Source: Arthrobacter sp. NtRootA1 (GTDB lineage Bacteria; Actinomycetota; Actinomycetes; Actinomycetales; Micrococcaceae). Taken from it: 64,000 nucleotides of DNA. Of the stretch, positions 42,355 through 50,619 are shown piece by piece. How positions within the stretch are numbered: position 1 is the first letter of the stretch; every line of letters begins with the position of its first letter. Under the pieces are notes generated by a model. It made no database searches, was not told where the DNA came from, and saw nothing but the letters and a program-made list of their open reading frames with translations. The stretch covers positions 4,712,001-4,776,000 of the forward strand of contig NZ_AP024630.1 in the NCBI RefSeq assembly GCF_019976975.1, given 5' to 3'. A program made the translations under genes and the position numbers.

Positions 42355-43875
42355 ATGCGAGTACTGAAACATCCGTCTGTCCATGGCAAGGCACGACGAC
42401 GGCTGGCCGCTTGCGCAGCATTCCTCACCATGGCTGTGGCTGGCGGAGTCATCACCGCCGCGCCGTCGTCGGCAACGCCGCTTCCAACAACGGCTCCCGT
42501 GGCAGCGGCATCCGCAATCGCGAACAAAATGGCAGCGCCCACCACCGTGAATCCCCTGCCCAGCGTGGATCCCATCGGGAACCCTGCTAGCTTCTCTGTC
42601 CTGGTCAACAAATCCCGGCCACTGAATCCCGTCAGCTACGCCCCCAGCGATCTCATCAATGCCCGCGGCTCGGGCCAGTACATGCGGGCTGAAGCCGCCG
42701 TCTGGCTCAACGGCCTCTTCCAAGGGGCAGCCGACGCTGGTACCGGCGGCCTGTCGATCGTGAGCGGCTACCGTTCGTATGCCCAGCAGCAGGAAGTGTA
42801 TGCCTACTACGTCAGCATTTACGGCCAGGCCTATGCGGACACCATCTCGGCACGTCCCGGGTATAGCGAGCACCAGACGGGCCTCGCCATGGACATCGGC
42901 AATGCTGCTGGTTCCTGTGGCCTGAGCACCTGCTTCGGAGATACAGCAGCCGGCAAGTGGGTGGCAGCCAACGCCCACAAGTACGGCTTCATCGTCCGAT
43001 ACCCAAACGGCTACACGGGCACCACCGGGTACAGCTACGAGCCTTGGCACTTGCGCTACGTTGGCGTCGCACTGGCCACTGATATGAACCGGCGCGGATT
43101 CCCGACGCTGGAGGACTACTTCGCTGGAAACCCCGCGGCGGCCGCGAGCATCAAGTCCGGAGCCGACCTCGTAGCCGCCGACTCTTCAGGCCGGATGCTG
43201 CGTTACCCCGCGACGGCGGCAGGCGGGTATGGGGCACCCCTCCAGATCGGTTCGGGCTGGACCGGCTTGAAGCAGGGGTTCGTGGTGGACTGGGACATTG
43301 ATGGCATTTACGACATCCTTGCGCAGTGGAACAACGGCGTCCTCGGCGTTTACCGCGGCCTTCCCGGCGGCGGCTTCGCCGGTCAGGTTGTCGTGGGGAA
43401 CGGCGGCTGGGATCGCATGACCATCACCGTGGGCAAGTGGACGCACGCGCACCCCCGGCCCGGCGTCGTCGGGTATTTTCCGGATGGTGTGCTGCGCTAC
43501 TACCCCAACACTTTCGGCGGTGCGCTGAGCGCTCCGCAGGTCATCGGCAAGGGCTGGAACGGCCTGGAACTGACCATGGCCGACTGGGAGGGCGACGGAG
43601 CCAATGACATCCTGGCGAGGACAGCTTCCGGTTCCTTGATCAATTATCGCGGAGACGGCTGGGCTGGTTTCTTTGGCCCGGCCACCACCGTGGGCACGGG
43701 TTGGCAGTACATGCGCACGCTGCTGCCGAGCTTCGGGCTGACCGGCGCGGGCGCTCGCGGCGTCACCGCGCAGACTGCTGATGGCAACCTCTACAACTAC
43801 GGCCTCGGCAGGGGTTCCTGGACCACCTACGCGCAGGTTGGATCCGGTTGGAACGGCCTGAAGCTCTTCAAATAG
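42355..43875 (+). CDS. Secreted D-alanyl-D-alanine carboxypeptidase (VanY/M15) with FG-GAP-like repeats
   Basis: 506-residue exported protein. A signal peptide (ACAAFLTMAVAGGVITAAPS) leads to an M15B peptidase: SGYRSYAQQQEVY, YSEHQTGLAMDIG (S-x-H-x2-G-x-A-x-D zinc motif) and SYEPWHLRYVG (second zinc histidine). It trims the terminal D-Ala from peptidoglycan peptides. The last 240 residues are a repeat module with DWDIDGIYDILAQWNNGVL, DWEGDGANDILARTASGSL and a GSGWNGLKLFK end, closely like that of the nearby CAP protein. GGGGG lies just before the ATG. Confidence 0.92.
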   Translation: MRVLKHPSVHGKARRRLAACAAFLTMAVAGGVITAAPSSATPLPTTAPVAAASAIANKMAAPTTVNPLPSVDPIGNPASFSVLVNKSRPLNPVSYAPSDLINARGSGQYMRAEAAVWLNGLFQGAADAGTGGLSIVSGYRSYAQQQEVYAYYVSIYGQAYADTISARPGYSEHQTGLAMDIGNAAGSCGLSTCFGDTAAGKWVAANAHKYGFIVRYPNGYTGTTGYSYEPWHLRYVGVALATDMNRRGFPTLEDYFAGNPAAAASIKSGADLVAADSSGRMLRYPATAAGGYGAPLQIGSGWTGLKQGFVVDWDIDGIYDILAQWNNGVLGVYRGLPGGGFAGQVVVGNGGWDRMTITVGKWTHAHPRPGVVGYFPDGVLRYYPNTFGGALSAPQVIGKGWNGLELTMADWEGDGANDILARTASGSLINYRGDGWAGFFGPATTVGTGWQYMRTLLPSFGLTGAGARGVTAQTADGNLYNYGLGRGSWTTYAQVGSGWNGLKLFK

Positions 43876-43953
43876 ACATGGTCGCGCGCCTGTCATGAGG
43901 ACCGCCGGAACTGCGCTAAGCTAGGACTCGCTCCGGCGAATACCCGGAGCGAC

Positions 43954-44024
43954 GCGGGCGTAGCTCAATGGTAGAGCGCTAGCTTCCCAAGCTCGATACG
44001 CGGGTTCGATTCCCGTCGCCCGCT
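43954..44024 (+). tRNA. tRNA-Gly (anticodon CCC)
   Basis: 71-nt cloverleaf. Acceptor GCGGGCG pairs fully with CGCCCGC, the D arm is GCTCAATGGTAGAGC, the anticodon loop is TTCCCAA and the T arm is GCGGGTTCGATTCCCGT. CCA is not encoded. The anticodon stem CTAGC/GCTCG has a T-C mismatch at the second pair. Confidence 0.95.
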
Positions 44025-44029
44025 CACTC

Positions 44030-44059
44030 ATGACCCCTTGCCTCCGGGCAGGGGGTCAT
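44030..44059 (+). terminator. Hairpin terminator after tRNA-Gly
   Basis: ATGACCCCTTGCC pairs with GGCAGGGGGTCAT around a 4-nt loop, 13 pairs with one G-T. The following CTCGTT is only weakly T-rich. Confidence 0.65.
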
Positions 44060-44079
44060 CTCGTTAAGAACCCGTATGG

Positions 44080-44165
44080 TCCTGACCCTCTTTGGCGGCG
44101 AACCCCGGCGAAATACCGGCAAATCAACGCATTGTGGTTGTCGCCGAATTCAAAGTCGGTCAGGA
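44080..44165 (-). repeat. 86-bp inverted-end element, copy 4
   Basis: TCCTGACC to GGTCAGGA, 86 bp. The flanking CCAC lies on the right of the plus strand and the conserved GTGGCT is read on the minus strand, so it is inverted relative to copies 1-3. The core is unrelated to the hairpin of copies 2 and 3. Twenty bases of its right flank (44183-44202) repeat a sequence between copies 2 and 3. Confidence 0.82.
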
Positions 44166-44284
44166 AGCCACGCAGCTGGGAATCACGACGGCGGCACTCA
44201 CCAGATAAGGCCCTGCGCCCGTCGACCCGGGCGGCCACCGAGCCTAAACTCGTAGATACATCCACCTATCCGGGAGGTCCTCCA

Positions 44285-44746
44285 ATGACTCTCACCGACG
44301 ATGCTGAGGCGGGTCCACTCGCCGTCATCCACCGCCTGCTGGAAGCCACGAACAAGCATGATCTTGAAGCCTTGGCCGAATGCTTCGCGCCTGGCTATGT
44401 CAATGAGACGCCTGCCCACCCCACCAGGGGCTTTACGGGCAGGGACGCTATCCGTAGCAACTGGGAACAGCTCTTCACGGGAGTGCCGGACATCAAGGTT
44501 CGGATGGTGTCCCACAGCGTGTCCGGCCACCAGGCCTGGACCGAGCTGCATATGCAGGGCGCTTGGCGGGATGGCACGCCACATGAGCTCACGGGCGTCA
44601 TCATTTTCGGCGTGGAAGAGGGCGTCATCAACAGTGCCCGGTTCTACATGGAGCCTGTGGAGCACTTCGTCCGCGTTGACGACACCGCGGACCGTGTCAG
44701 CCACCGGGTAACCCATGGCCGGCCCGCCGTCGAGCCCGCCCAGTGA
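44285..44746 (+). CDS. SnoaL-like (NTF2-fold) protein
   Basis: 153-residue protein of the SnoaL/ester-cyclase-like NTF2 superfamily: LLEATNKHDLEALAECFAPG at the start, FTGRDAIRSNWEQLFTGVPD and the later WTELHMQGAWRDGTPHELTG are typical. Members bind or isomerise small hydrophobic substrates; the role here is unknown. The ATG at 44285 follows GGGAGG with 8 bp spacing. A longer frame toward the tRNA is spurious. Confidence 0.85.
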   Translation: MTLTDDAEAGPLAVIHRLLEATNKHDLEALAECFAPGYVNETPAHPTRGFTGRDAIRSNWEQLFTGVPDIKVRMVSHSVSGHQAWTELHMQGAWRDGTPHELTGVIIFGVEEGVINSARFYMEPVEHFVRVDDTADRVSHRVTHGRPAVEPAQ

Positions 44747-44824
44747 GTCCAGGTCACTAGATCCAAGCCAGTGAGTTCAGAGCCAGGGGTCGTCAGCCCA
44801 CGCTGACGCCCGGCCCCGATCCGG

Positions 44825-46210
44825 TTATGCCGCTTGGGTCCGGTCAACGATCCGGAGTACGCGACGCCGGTCATGCAGGTCCACCTTGATGTGCAGGGAA
44901 GCCTTCCGGGCCAGCACGACGGCGACCACAGCCGCCGCCGCTGCCGGCACACCGCCAGCCACAAGGATGGCCAAGTGCGGCCCCAGGTGCTCGGCGAGCC
45001 AACCCATGACGGGGCCGCCAATTGCCTGGCCGCCGATGAGCACCACCAAGTACAGGCTCATGACCCGGCCTCGAATGCTCATGTTGGAACTGGTCTGCAC
45101 CATCTGGTTTGCCGCTGTCAGGAACATGAGGCACCAGAATCCAGCCAGGACCATCGAGACGCTGAACCAGACCATGGACGGCATCACTGACGATAGGCAG
45201 AGCATCAAGCCATACAGCCCGGCCGAGAGCACCACCGATCGCAACCGGAGCTGACGACGTCGAGTGGACGTCACAGCGCCCGTCAGTGCGCCGAGCGCAA
45301 CCATCGCGTTCAGCAGGCCGTAGCCTCCGGCCCCGGCGTCGTACACGTGGTCCGCAAAGGCGGCCAGCAGCACCGGAAGGCTCATCGCGAAAACAGCTAT
45401 GAATCCGGCCATCAGCCATGGCCAGTAGATAGTGGGTTTGCTGAGGGCGTACTGGAGGCCTTCGCGCAGCATGCCCTTCTTGCGAGGCGTCGGCCGGCTA
45501 AGGTGCAGCTGGTCTTTGCGGAGGATCAGGAGCATAGCGACGGTCGAGCAACATGCGACTGCATTGGCCGCGAACGCCCAACCAGCGCCCACAGCAGTGA
45601 GCAGCCATCCCGCGAGTGCCGGACCGATCAGGCCACCGAGCTGGAAGGTTGTTGAGTTGACGCTGATGGCGTTGCGCAGGTACTTGGGACCGACGAGTTC
45701 GTTGACGAATACCTGCCGCGCCGGCTGGTCCAGCACGGTTACAAAGCCCAGGACCAGGGCGATCGCGTAGACGTGCCAGACTTCTACGCGGTGGCTGAGG
45801 GAAAGCGCCGCCAATGTCGCAGCAAGAACGGCAGCCGCGGACTGGCAGATGATGAGGATCTTTCGCTTCGCGAAGCGGTCAGCCATCATGCCGCCCCACG
45901 GGCCAAGGAACAACGACGGCATGAACTGCAGGGCCACGGTAATTCCGACGGCGGTGACGGAGCCTGAGAGCTGCAGCACCATCCAGTCCTGGGCAATGCG
46001 TTGCATCCAGATCGCAATCACGGCAATAAAGTGGCCGATTGCGAAAATCCTGAAGTTGGGTACCTTCAGGGAGATAAAGGTGTGCCGCCAGGGCAGCTTT
46101 TCGCTTACGACGGCGAGTGGCTGGGTGACGGTGTCCGGCGTTTGCGGCGCGGACAGGGAATCGATGACGGGCTGGCTGACATTTGCCGCTGAAGGCGGTG
46201 GGGGTGCCAA
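44825..46210 (-). CDS. MFS exporter
   Basis: 461-residue 12-helix MFS protein of the EntS/DHA3-like type. MADRFAKRKILIICQSAAAV is the loop 2-3 signature, and VLDQPARQVFVNELVGPKYL is the block typical of this group. Such proteins export drugs or siderophores. It is divergent from a LysR gene with a LysR-type box between, so the two probably form a regulator-target pair. Substrate unknown. Confidence 0.88.
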   Translation of the reverse strand: MAPPPPSAANVSQPVIDSLSAPQTPDTVTQPLAVVSEKLPWRHTFISLKVPNFRIFAIGHFIAVIAIWMQRIAQDWMVLQLSGSVTAVGITVALQFMPSLFLGPWGGMMADRFAKRKILIICQSAAAVLAATLAALSLSHRVEVWHVYAIALVLGFVTVLDQPARQVFVNELVGPKYLRNAISVNSTTFQLGGLIGPALAGWLLTAVGAGWAFAANAVACCSTVAMLLILRKDQLHLSRPTPRKKGMLREGLQYALSKPTIYWPWLMAGFIAVFAMSLPVLLAAFADHVYDAGAGGYGLLNAMVALGALTGAVTSTRRRQLRLRSVVLSAGLYGLMLCLSSVMPSMVWFSVSMVLAGFWCLMFLTAANQMVQTSSNMSIRGRVMSLYLVVLIGGQAIGGPVMGWLAEHLGPHLAILVAGGVPAAAAAVVAVVLARKASLHIKVDLHDRRRVLRIVDRTQAA

Positions 46211-46301
46211 AGATAGTCCTCGGATCGAGAGTTTCGGTGGGATGCCTTTAACGCTATGGTTGCCAGCAGCAATTATGGAAGCGTATTGCGCCTATAACTA
46301 G

Positions 46302-46318
46302 CATTGCGGATTGCAATG
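46302..46318. promoter_or_regulatory. LysR-type binding site
   Basis: CATTGCGGATTGCAATG has perfect 6-bp arms around 5 bp and fits the T-N11-A pattern of LysR regulators. It lies in the 156-bp gap between the divergent MFS and LysR genes. Confidence 0.6.
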
Positions 46319-46366
46319 ATGCGCCCGTACTTCCGCACTAATTCGACCCAGCGCTTGAGGAGTTCC

Positions 46367-47221
46367 GTGTTTGAACCTGTCCAGCTCCGTTCCTTCCTGG
46401 CCGTCGCTGAGACGCTGAGTTTCACCAAGGCAGCCGAGCGATTGGGGCTGGCCCAGCCAACAGTGAGCCAGCACGTCCGCAAGCTCGAAGCCGCCGCAAA
46501 GCGGGTCCTGGTGGCCCGTGACACCCGGGAAGTCCGGCTGACGGACAACGGTGACGCCATGGCTGGTTTCGCCCGCAGCATCCTTGCGGCCCACGACTCC
46601 GCCGCACGATACTTTTCCGGTTCCGCAATGCGGGGCCGTCTTCGGTTCGGCACTGCGGACGACCTCGCAATCACAGGCCTCCCGCGGATCCTGCGCGAAT
46701 TCCGGCAACTGTATCCGCAGATCAACCTGGAACTGACCGTCAGCCAAAGCGACCAACTCTACAAACGCCTCAACGCCGGCCAGCTGGATCTCGTCTTCGT
46801 GAAGTGGGTGGCTGGCGCCAAGGAAGGCACCGTGGTCCGGCATGACAACTTCGCGTGGGTTGGCGTCGAGCAAACACTCCTTGAGCCGGGTGCTCCGGTG
46901 CCGCTGATTGCCTACCCTGCGCCAAGCCTGAGCCGAAAGTTGGCGATCGATGCTTTGGAAGCGGCAGGGCGCACGTGGCGCATCACGTGCAGCACCAAAC
47001 AGATCAGCGGCGTGCTGGCCGCAGTGCGGGCGGGCATTGGCGTTGCGGTGATGCCCGCATCCCTGGTTCCTGAAGACCTCAAGGTGATCACCCAGCGCTT
47101 CGACCTCCCGCCCGTGGGCGACGTCGATTTCACCTTGATCCGAAATCCCCTGGCCAACGCTGAGGTCATCGATGCCCTGACACAGGCGATCATGGGGAGG
47201 ACCCTGAGTAAGTCGAACTAA
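46367..47221 (+). CDS. LysR-family transcriptional regulator
   Basis: 284-residue regulator. N-terminal winged helix: FEPVQLRSFLAVAETLSFTK, AAERLGLAQPTVSQHVRKLE (about 2-41). The remainder is the LysR substrate-binding domain (RLRFGTADDLAITGL, AGIGVAVMPASLVPEDL). GTG at 46367 with GAGGAG just upstream; earlier ATG codons give an unlikely extension. Probably controls the divergent exporter and itself. Confidence 0.9.
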   Translation: MFEPVQLRSFLAVAETLSFTKAAERLGLAQPTVSQHVRKLEAAAKRVLVARDTREVRLTDNGDAMAGFARSILAAHDSAARYFSGSAMRGRLRFGTADDLAITGLPRILREFRQLYPQINLELTVSQSDQLYKRLNAGQLDLVFVKWVAGAKEGTVVRHDNFAWVGVEQTLLEPGAPVPLIAYPAPSLSRKLAIDALEAAGRTWRITCSTKQISGVLAAVRAGIGVAVMPASLVPEDLKVITQRFDLPPVGDVDFTLIRNPLANAEVIDALTQAIMGRTLSKSN

Positions 47222-47394
47222 CGCTGTTTCGATTTCACCGTACCGAAGTGCCGCGGGTGCCCAGCCGGGAGCATGTCGCCGGCACGCCCGAACACGGGAT
47301 GAGTGTTGTGGCAGCGGTTCCTCTTGGCCTTGGATATCTGTTCAACAGGCGATACGCCCTTATCGGGTAAGCGCATTCCAGCTATCCTGAACCA

Positions 47395-48168
47395 ATGATC
47401 GACCTCACTACGTTGGCGGACCTCACGCCCGGCATTTGTTCCGTCACCCTACGGGATTCGGAGATTGACGACGTCGTCCGTATTTCTGCCGACGCAGGCT
47501 TGGCAGGCATCGAGTGGGGCACTGATGTCCACGTCAGTGACGCCGCATCGGCTGCCCACGCCAAGGAAGCCACTGAAGCGGCTGGCCTCACGGTCCTTTC
47601 GCTTGGCTCTTACTACCGCGCTGGCGACTTCGGCGATTTCGGCCCGACTTTGGAGCTGGCGGCGACCTTGGGCGCACCTCGAATACGCATCTGGGCTGGA
47701 GAGCTTGGTTCGGCAGACGCCCAAGACAATCATTGGGATGCTGTCGTAAAGGACACGCAACGGGTGGCAGACCTGGCGGCCGAGCGAGGAATAGCCGTCA
47801 CCTTCGAGTATCACGGCAACACCCTCACCGACTCCCCCGAAACAACACTTGAGCTCCTGCGACGCGTCAACCACTCCAACGTCGGCACGTACTGGCAACC
47901 CGCCGTCGGGCTTTCCGACCAACAGGCACTTGAGTCGCTCCACCGGGTGTTGCCCCACGTCGTTGGCGTCCACTGCTTTTCCTGGGGACCCAAAGCGGAA
48001 CGGTTCCCGCTCCGGAACAGGAAGCTGCTGTGGCAGACGGTGTCGGACGCCCTGCGGGGAAACGGCAAGGACATGGACATCATGTTGGAGTTCGTTGAGG
48101 GCGACCTGCCCGACAACGTGCTCAACGACGCAGCATTCCTGCACAGCATCACGCTCGGGGAAGACTAG
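47395..48168 (+). CDS. Sugar phosphate isomerase/epimerase-like TIM-barrel protein
   Basis: 257-residue xylose-isomerase-like AP-endonuclease family 2 barrel. DAGLAGIEWGTDVHV, GAPRIRIWAGELGS, VTFEYHGNTL (metal-binding glutamate) and the late MLEFVEGD are barrel-strand motifs. Substrate unknown. It stands alone between the LysR gene and a convergent toxin-antitoxin remnant. Confidence 0.82.
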   Translation: MIDLTTLADLTPGICSVTLRDSEIDDVVRISADAGLAGIEWGTDVHVSDAASAAHAKEATEAAGLTVLSLGSYYRAGDFGDFGPTLELAATLGAPRIRIWAGELGSADAQDNHWDAVVKDTQRVADLAAERGIAVTFEYHGNTLTDSPETTLELLRRVNHSNVGTYWQPAVGLSDQQALESLHRVLPHVVGVHCFSWGPKAERFPLRNRKLLWQTVSDALRGNGKDMDIMLEFVEGDLPDNVLNDAAFLHSITLGED

Positions 48169-48238
48169 CGCCACTTCGATTCAAATGCCGTTGGGGAGCG
48201 TAACCGCCGACCGGCTAATCCCGCCGTCCCGTCGACAC

Positions 48239-48565
48239 CTAGTTCAGCGAGATTCGCAGACGTTCCACGCCCTCGGCACCTTCCGGCACTTGTTCCATGA
48301 GCTCCGGTTCATTGGCAAGGCGACCAAGCATGTTCGCCAAGTGGTCCCGCTCAGCGCGCTTGTAGGTGACGTTACGAAGGTCGGAGGCCCGGACAACAGA
48401 GGCCAAGGTAAGGAAGTCATCGATGTGTCGCTGCCATAGGGGGTGCAGGAAGAGCGCTTGGCCGCCGACCAGAACCCAACCCTGCGGCATCGCACTATGG
48501 ATTTCGAAGACAGCCTGCCACGCCCCCTGTTGTTCGGCGAGCATTGCAGGAAGCTCAATGGGCAT
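48239..48565 (-). pseudogene. Nucleotidyltransferase toxin remnant (internal deletion)
   Basis: 108 codons, about half the usual length. The start AWQAVFEIHSAMPQGWVLVG is like the beginning of nucleotidyltransferase (AbiEii/MNT-like) proteins, with GGQALFLHP. The next residues RHIDDFLTLASVVRASDLRN match the C-terminal region of that family. The middle, with the catalytic aspartates, is missing and the frame is kept. So it appears to be an inactive in-frame deletion. It overlaps the upstream HTH gene by 11 bp, the arrangement of a toxin-antitoxin pair. Confidence 0.65.
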
Positions 48566-49241
48566 GGACGCTCTTGAGGATTTCGCGTGCGGCTTGTTGT
48601 TCACGGACACCGGGCCGCTCGGCCAAGTCTGCCGCCACCACCAGTGGGGGAAGTTCGTCGGGGACGTGCTCGGCGGCGCGGAGGATTACATTCGGCCTAT
48701 TGCCGGGAAACGGCTCAACCAGGAACCAGTCCTTGACGACGCCCTCGAGTTCGTCGCGTCGCACGTAGGCTTCAACCTCTGAGTTGGCCAGCAGCCCCGA
48801 GCGCGGGTGCGAGACTCCTGAGAGGTGGATTCGTTTGTCCTCCCGAAGCTCGCCGATGTCGTCCGGGCTTGAAGAGAACTCGAATTTGTCGGCGCGATTG
48901 GCCAGCCATGCTGCGAGGAGCTTGAGTAAGTCGGGGGAGTCTTGCAGCCGGTTGATGCGCTCCTTCAGGCGATGTTTCTCGACCGGCGAGGGTTCGAAAT
49001 AAGCAAGGAGAGAGCGCCGAGGGCTGGCTTCCCAGAAGCAGGACATGAGTTGCCAGGCACTGCGCTCGGACAGCGGCCGGCCCGCAGGCTTACCAGGCCG
49101 GTACTGGACAGCGTCCGCTTCGTCAACGATCCAGCGTCCGCCGACCCGTTGGCCACGAATACGTCCGGACTGGACGAGCTGCCGCGCTCGGCTGTCGTTG
49201 ACGTTAAGTCGCTTGGCCAGCTCGGGGATGCTCAATACCAT
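48555..49241 (-). CDS. HTH-domain protein, antitoxin-like partner
   Basis: 228-residue protein. The N-terminus SIPELAKRLNVNDSRARQLV and QSGRIRGQRVGGRWIVDEAD is an excisionase/MerR-type helix-turn-helix. The rest is unassigned, with charged stretches (KHRLKERINRLQDSPDLLKL). It stands upstream of and overlaps a shortened nucleotidyltransferase gene, and its promoter contains a long perfect inverted repeat, as expected for an autoregulating antitoxin. The frame is intact. Antitoxin function is inferred from context. Confidence 0.75.
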   Translation of the reverse strand: MVLSIPELAKRLNVNDSRARQLVQSGRIRGQRVGGRWIVDEADAVQYRPGKPAGRPLSERSAWQLMSCFWEASPRRSLLAYFEPSPVEKHRLKERINRLQDSPDLLKLLAAWLANRADKFEFSSSPDDIGELREDKRIHLSGVSHPRSGLLANSEVEAYVRRDELEGVVKDWFLVEPFPGNRPNVILRAAEHVPDELPPLVVAADLAERPGVREQQAAREILKSVHAH

Positions 49242-49258
49242 TTCATAATCCTATCGGT

Positions 49259-49314
49259 ACCGCTATGAATATGAAATCAAGTCTCGCATGCTCCGATTAC
49301 ATATTCATAGCGGT
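49259..49314. promoter_or_regulatory. Long inverted repeat in the toxin-antitoxin promoter
   Basis: ACCGCTATGAATATG at 49259-49273 and its exact complement at 49300-49314, 15 bp each, 26 bp apart. Further partial copies of the half-site lie on both sides (about 49241-49257 and 49318-49332). The stretch is notably AT-rich for this genome. Likely operator for the HTH protein. Confidence 0.75.
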
Positions 49315-49382
49315 TTCGCCATAAATATGTAATTTGGCGCGTCACGGCGGGGAGAGCCTCCAGTTTGGGTCAAATGCAGCAA

Positions 49383-50423
49383 CTACGCAGTTTGGCTCTC
49401 CGCCGGAAGCTCCGTGCTGCGGCGGAGCTTGACGGAACCAACCACAGAGCCTCCATCCGGGTCACCGGCCGCAAGCCGTCCAATGTCCTCCAGTGGCAAA
49501 TACACCGTGGACAGGGCAGGACGGAAGTCCCGCAGGGTTTCGATGTCGTCAAAACCAGCAATGTTTGCGTCACGGGGAATCCACACGCCCTCTGCCCGCA
49601 GTGCTGCGGTCACACCGATGGCCATGACGTCGTTCACCGCGAAGATGCAGAGTCGTTCGTCGGAGGCTTTGATCCGTTCGGCCAGCGCCAGCCCGGCGTC
49701 GTATCCTCCCGCACGGTTGAAGCCTGTACGGACAACCTCAGCGCGAGGCCGGCCGGCGTCGGCGAGTCCTCGCTGGAAGCCGCGGATCCGGTCATCGGAG
49801 GTAAAGAGCCCTTCAGGGCCGCCAACCACAACGAAGGCGCCCTCATGCGAGGCAGCCAATTCGTCGGCGAGCTCCGCTGCGAGGTCCTCGTTAGGCACCT
49901 CAACTACGTGGTAGCCCTCGTTGGTAGTGGAGCCCACGATCGGGTGACCTACTACGCCGACGTGCCCGCCATTACGGCAATAGCGATCCAGCTCAGCAGC
50001 GAGTTCCAGATTGCCTTGCTCGTCCTCGGGCCGCGCCGAGCGTGAACCCGCGATCACGATTGAATCTGCGCGGCGGGCAGCGAAGGCTGCCACAGCTTCC
50101 CGCTCATCCGAAGGAGCGCCGGAGGTGCTGGCCAACAGGACCATGCGGTTCTGTTGGCGGGCCGCCTCCTGGACACCGCGGGCAATGGCAGAAAAGTAGG
50201 GGTCGGCGATGTCGTGGACAATCAGGCCGATCAGTCCTGAGCTGGACTTTGCGAGCGCCTGGGCCTGGGCATTGGGGACGTAGCCGAGCTTTTCGGCGGC
50301 CTCACGGACGCGCTCCGCAATATCCTCTGCGGGCTTACGGGTGGAACCGTTGAGGACGCGGGACGCCGTTGCAAGGGAGACCCCTGCCAAACGGGCAACT
50401 TCACTCAATGTGCTGGCGGCCAC
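49383..50423 (-). CDS. LacI-family repressor of the Gfo/Idh-DUF993 operon
   Basis: 346-residue LacI/GalR regulator: TLSEVARLAGVSLATASRVL (about 5-24) is the helix-turn-helix, then a hinge and an effector domain ending near IAGFDDIETLRDF. Divergent from a three-gene catabolic operon, with two LacI-type operators in the 196-bp gap. The inducer is likely the operon's sugar or a product of it. Confidence 0.9.
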   Translation of the reverse strand: MAASTLSEVARLAGVSLATASRVLNGSTRKPAEDIAERVREAAEKLGYVPNAQAQALAKSSSGLIGLIVHDIADPYFSAIARGVQEAARQQNRMVLLASTSGAPSDEREAVAAFAARRADSIVIAGSRSARPEDEQGNLELAAELDRYCRNGGHVGVVGHPIVGSTTNEGYHVVEVPNEDLAAELADELAASHEGAFVVVGGPEGLFTSDDRIRGFQRGLADAGRPRAEVVRTGFNRAGGYDAGLALAERIKASDERLCIFAVNDVMAIGVTAALRAEGVWIPRDANIAGFDDIETLRDFRPALSTVYLPLEDIGRLAAGDPDGGSVVGSVKLRRSTELPAESQTA

Positions 50424-50490
50424 GAGGCCCTCCTTTTCTGCAAGCCTTCAAGACTGGCGCTAAAGAAATTATGGCAGTCTTCGCCCATTT

Positions 50491-50557
50491 TTGGGAAAGC
50501 GCTTGCCAAGCTCGCTGGGCATAGTGCATGATCAATGCAACGGGAATGCGCTTTCCC
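50491..50557. promoter_or_regulatory. Two LacI-type operators
   Basis: TTGGGAAAGCGCTTGCCAA at 50491-50509 and GGGAATGCGCTTTCCC at 50542-50557, both centred on the AnGCGCTT pattern of LacI sites. Centres are about 50 bp apart, roughly five helical turns, so looping is possible. They lie between the LacI gene and its divergent operon. Confidence 0.75.
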
Positions 50558-50619
50558 ACCTTCTTGAATTGCAAACACCGGCAACCACAGCGGCCGGCAC
50601 ACAAGGACCTGGAGAAAAC

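Noticed and set aside
44030..44284. N-terminal extension of the SnoaL-like protein
   Set aside because: The extended frame covers the tRNA terminator and an 86-bp repeat; a ribosome site precedes the ATG at 44285.
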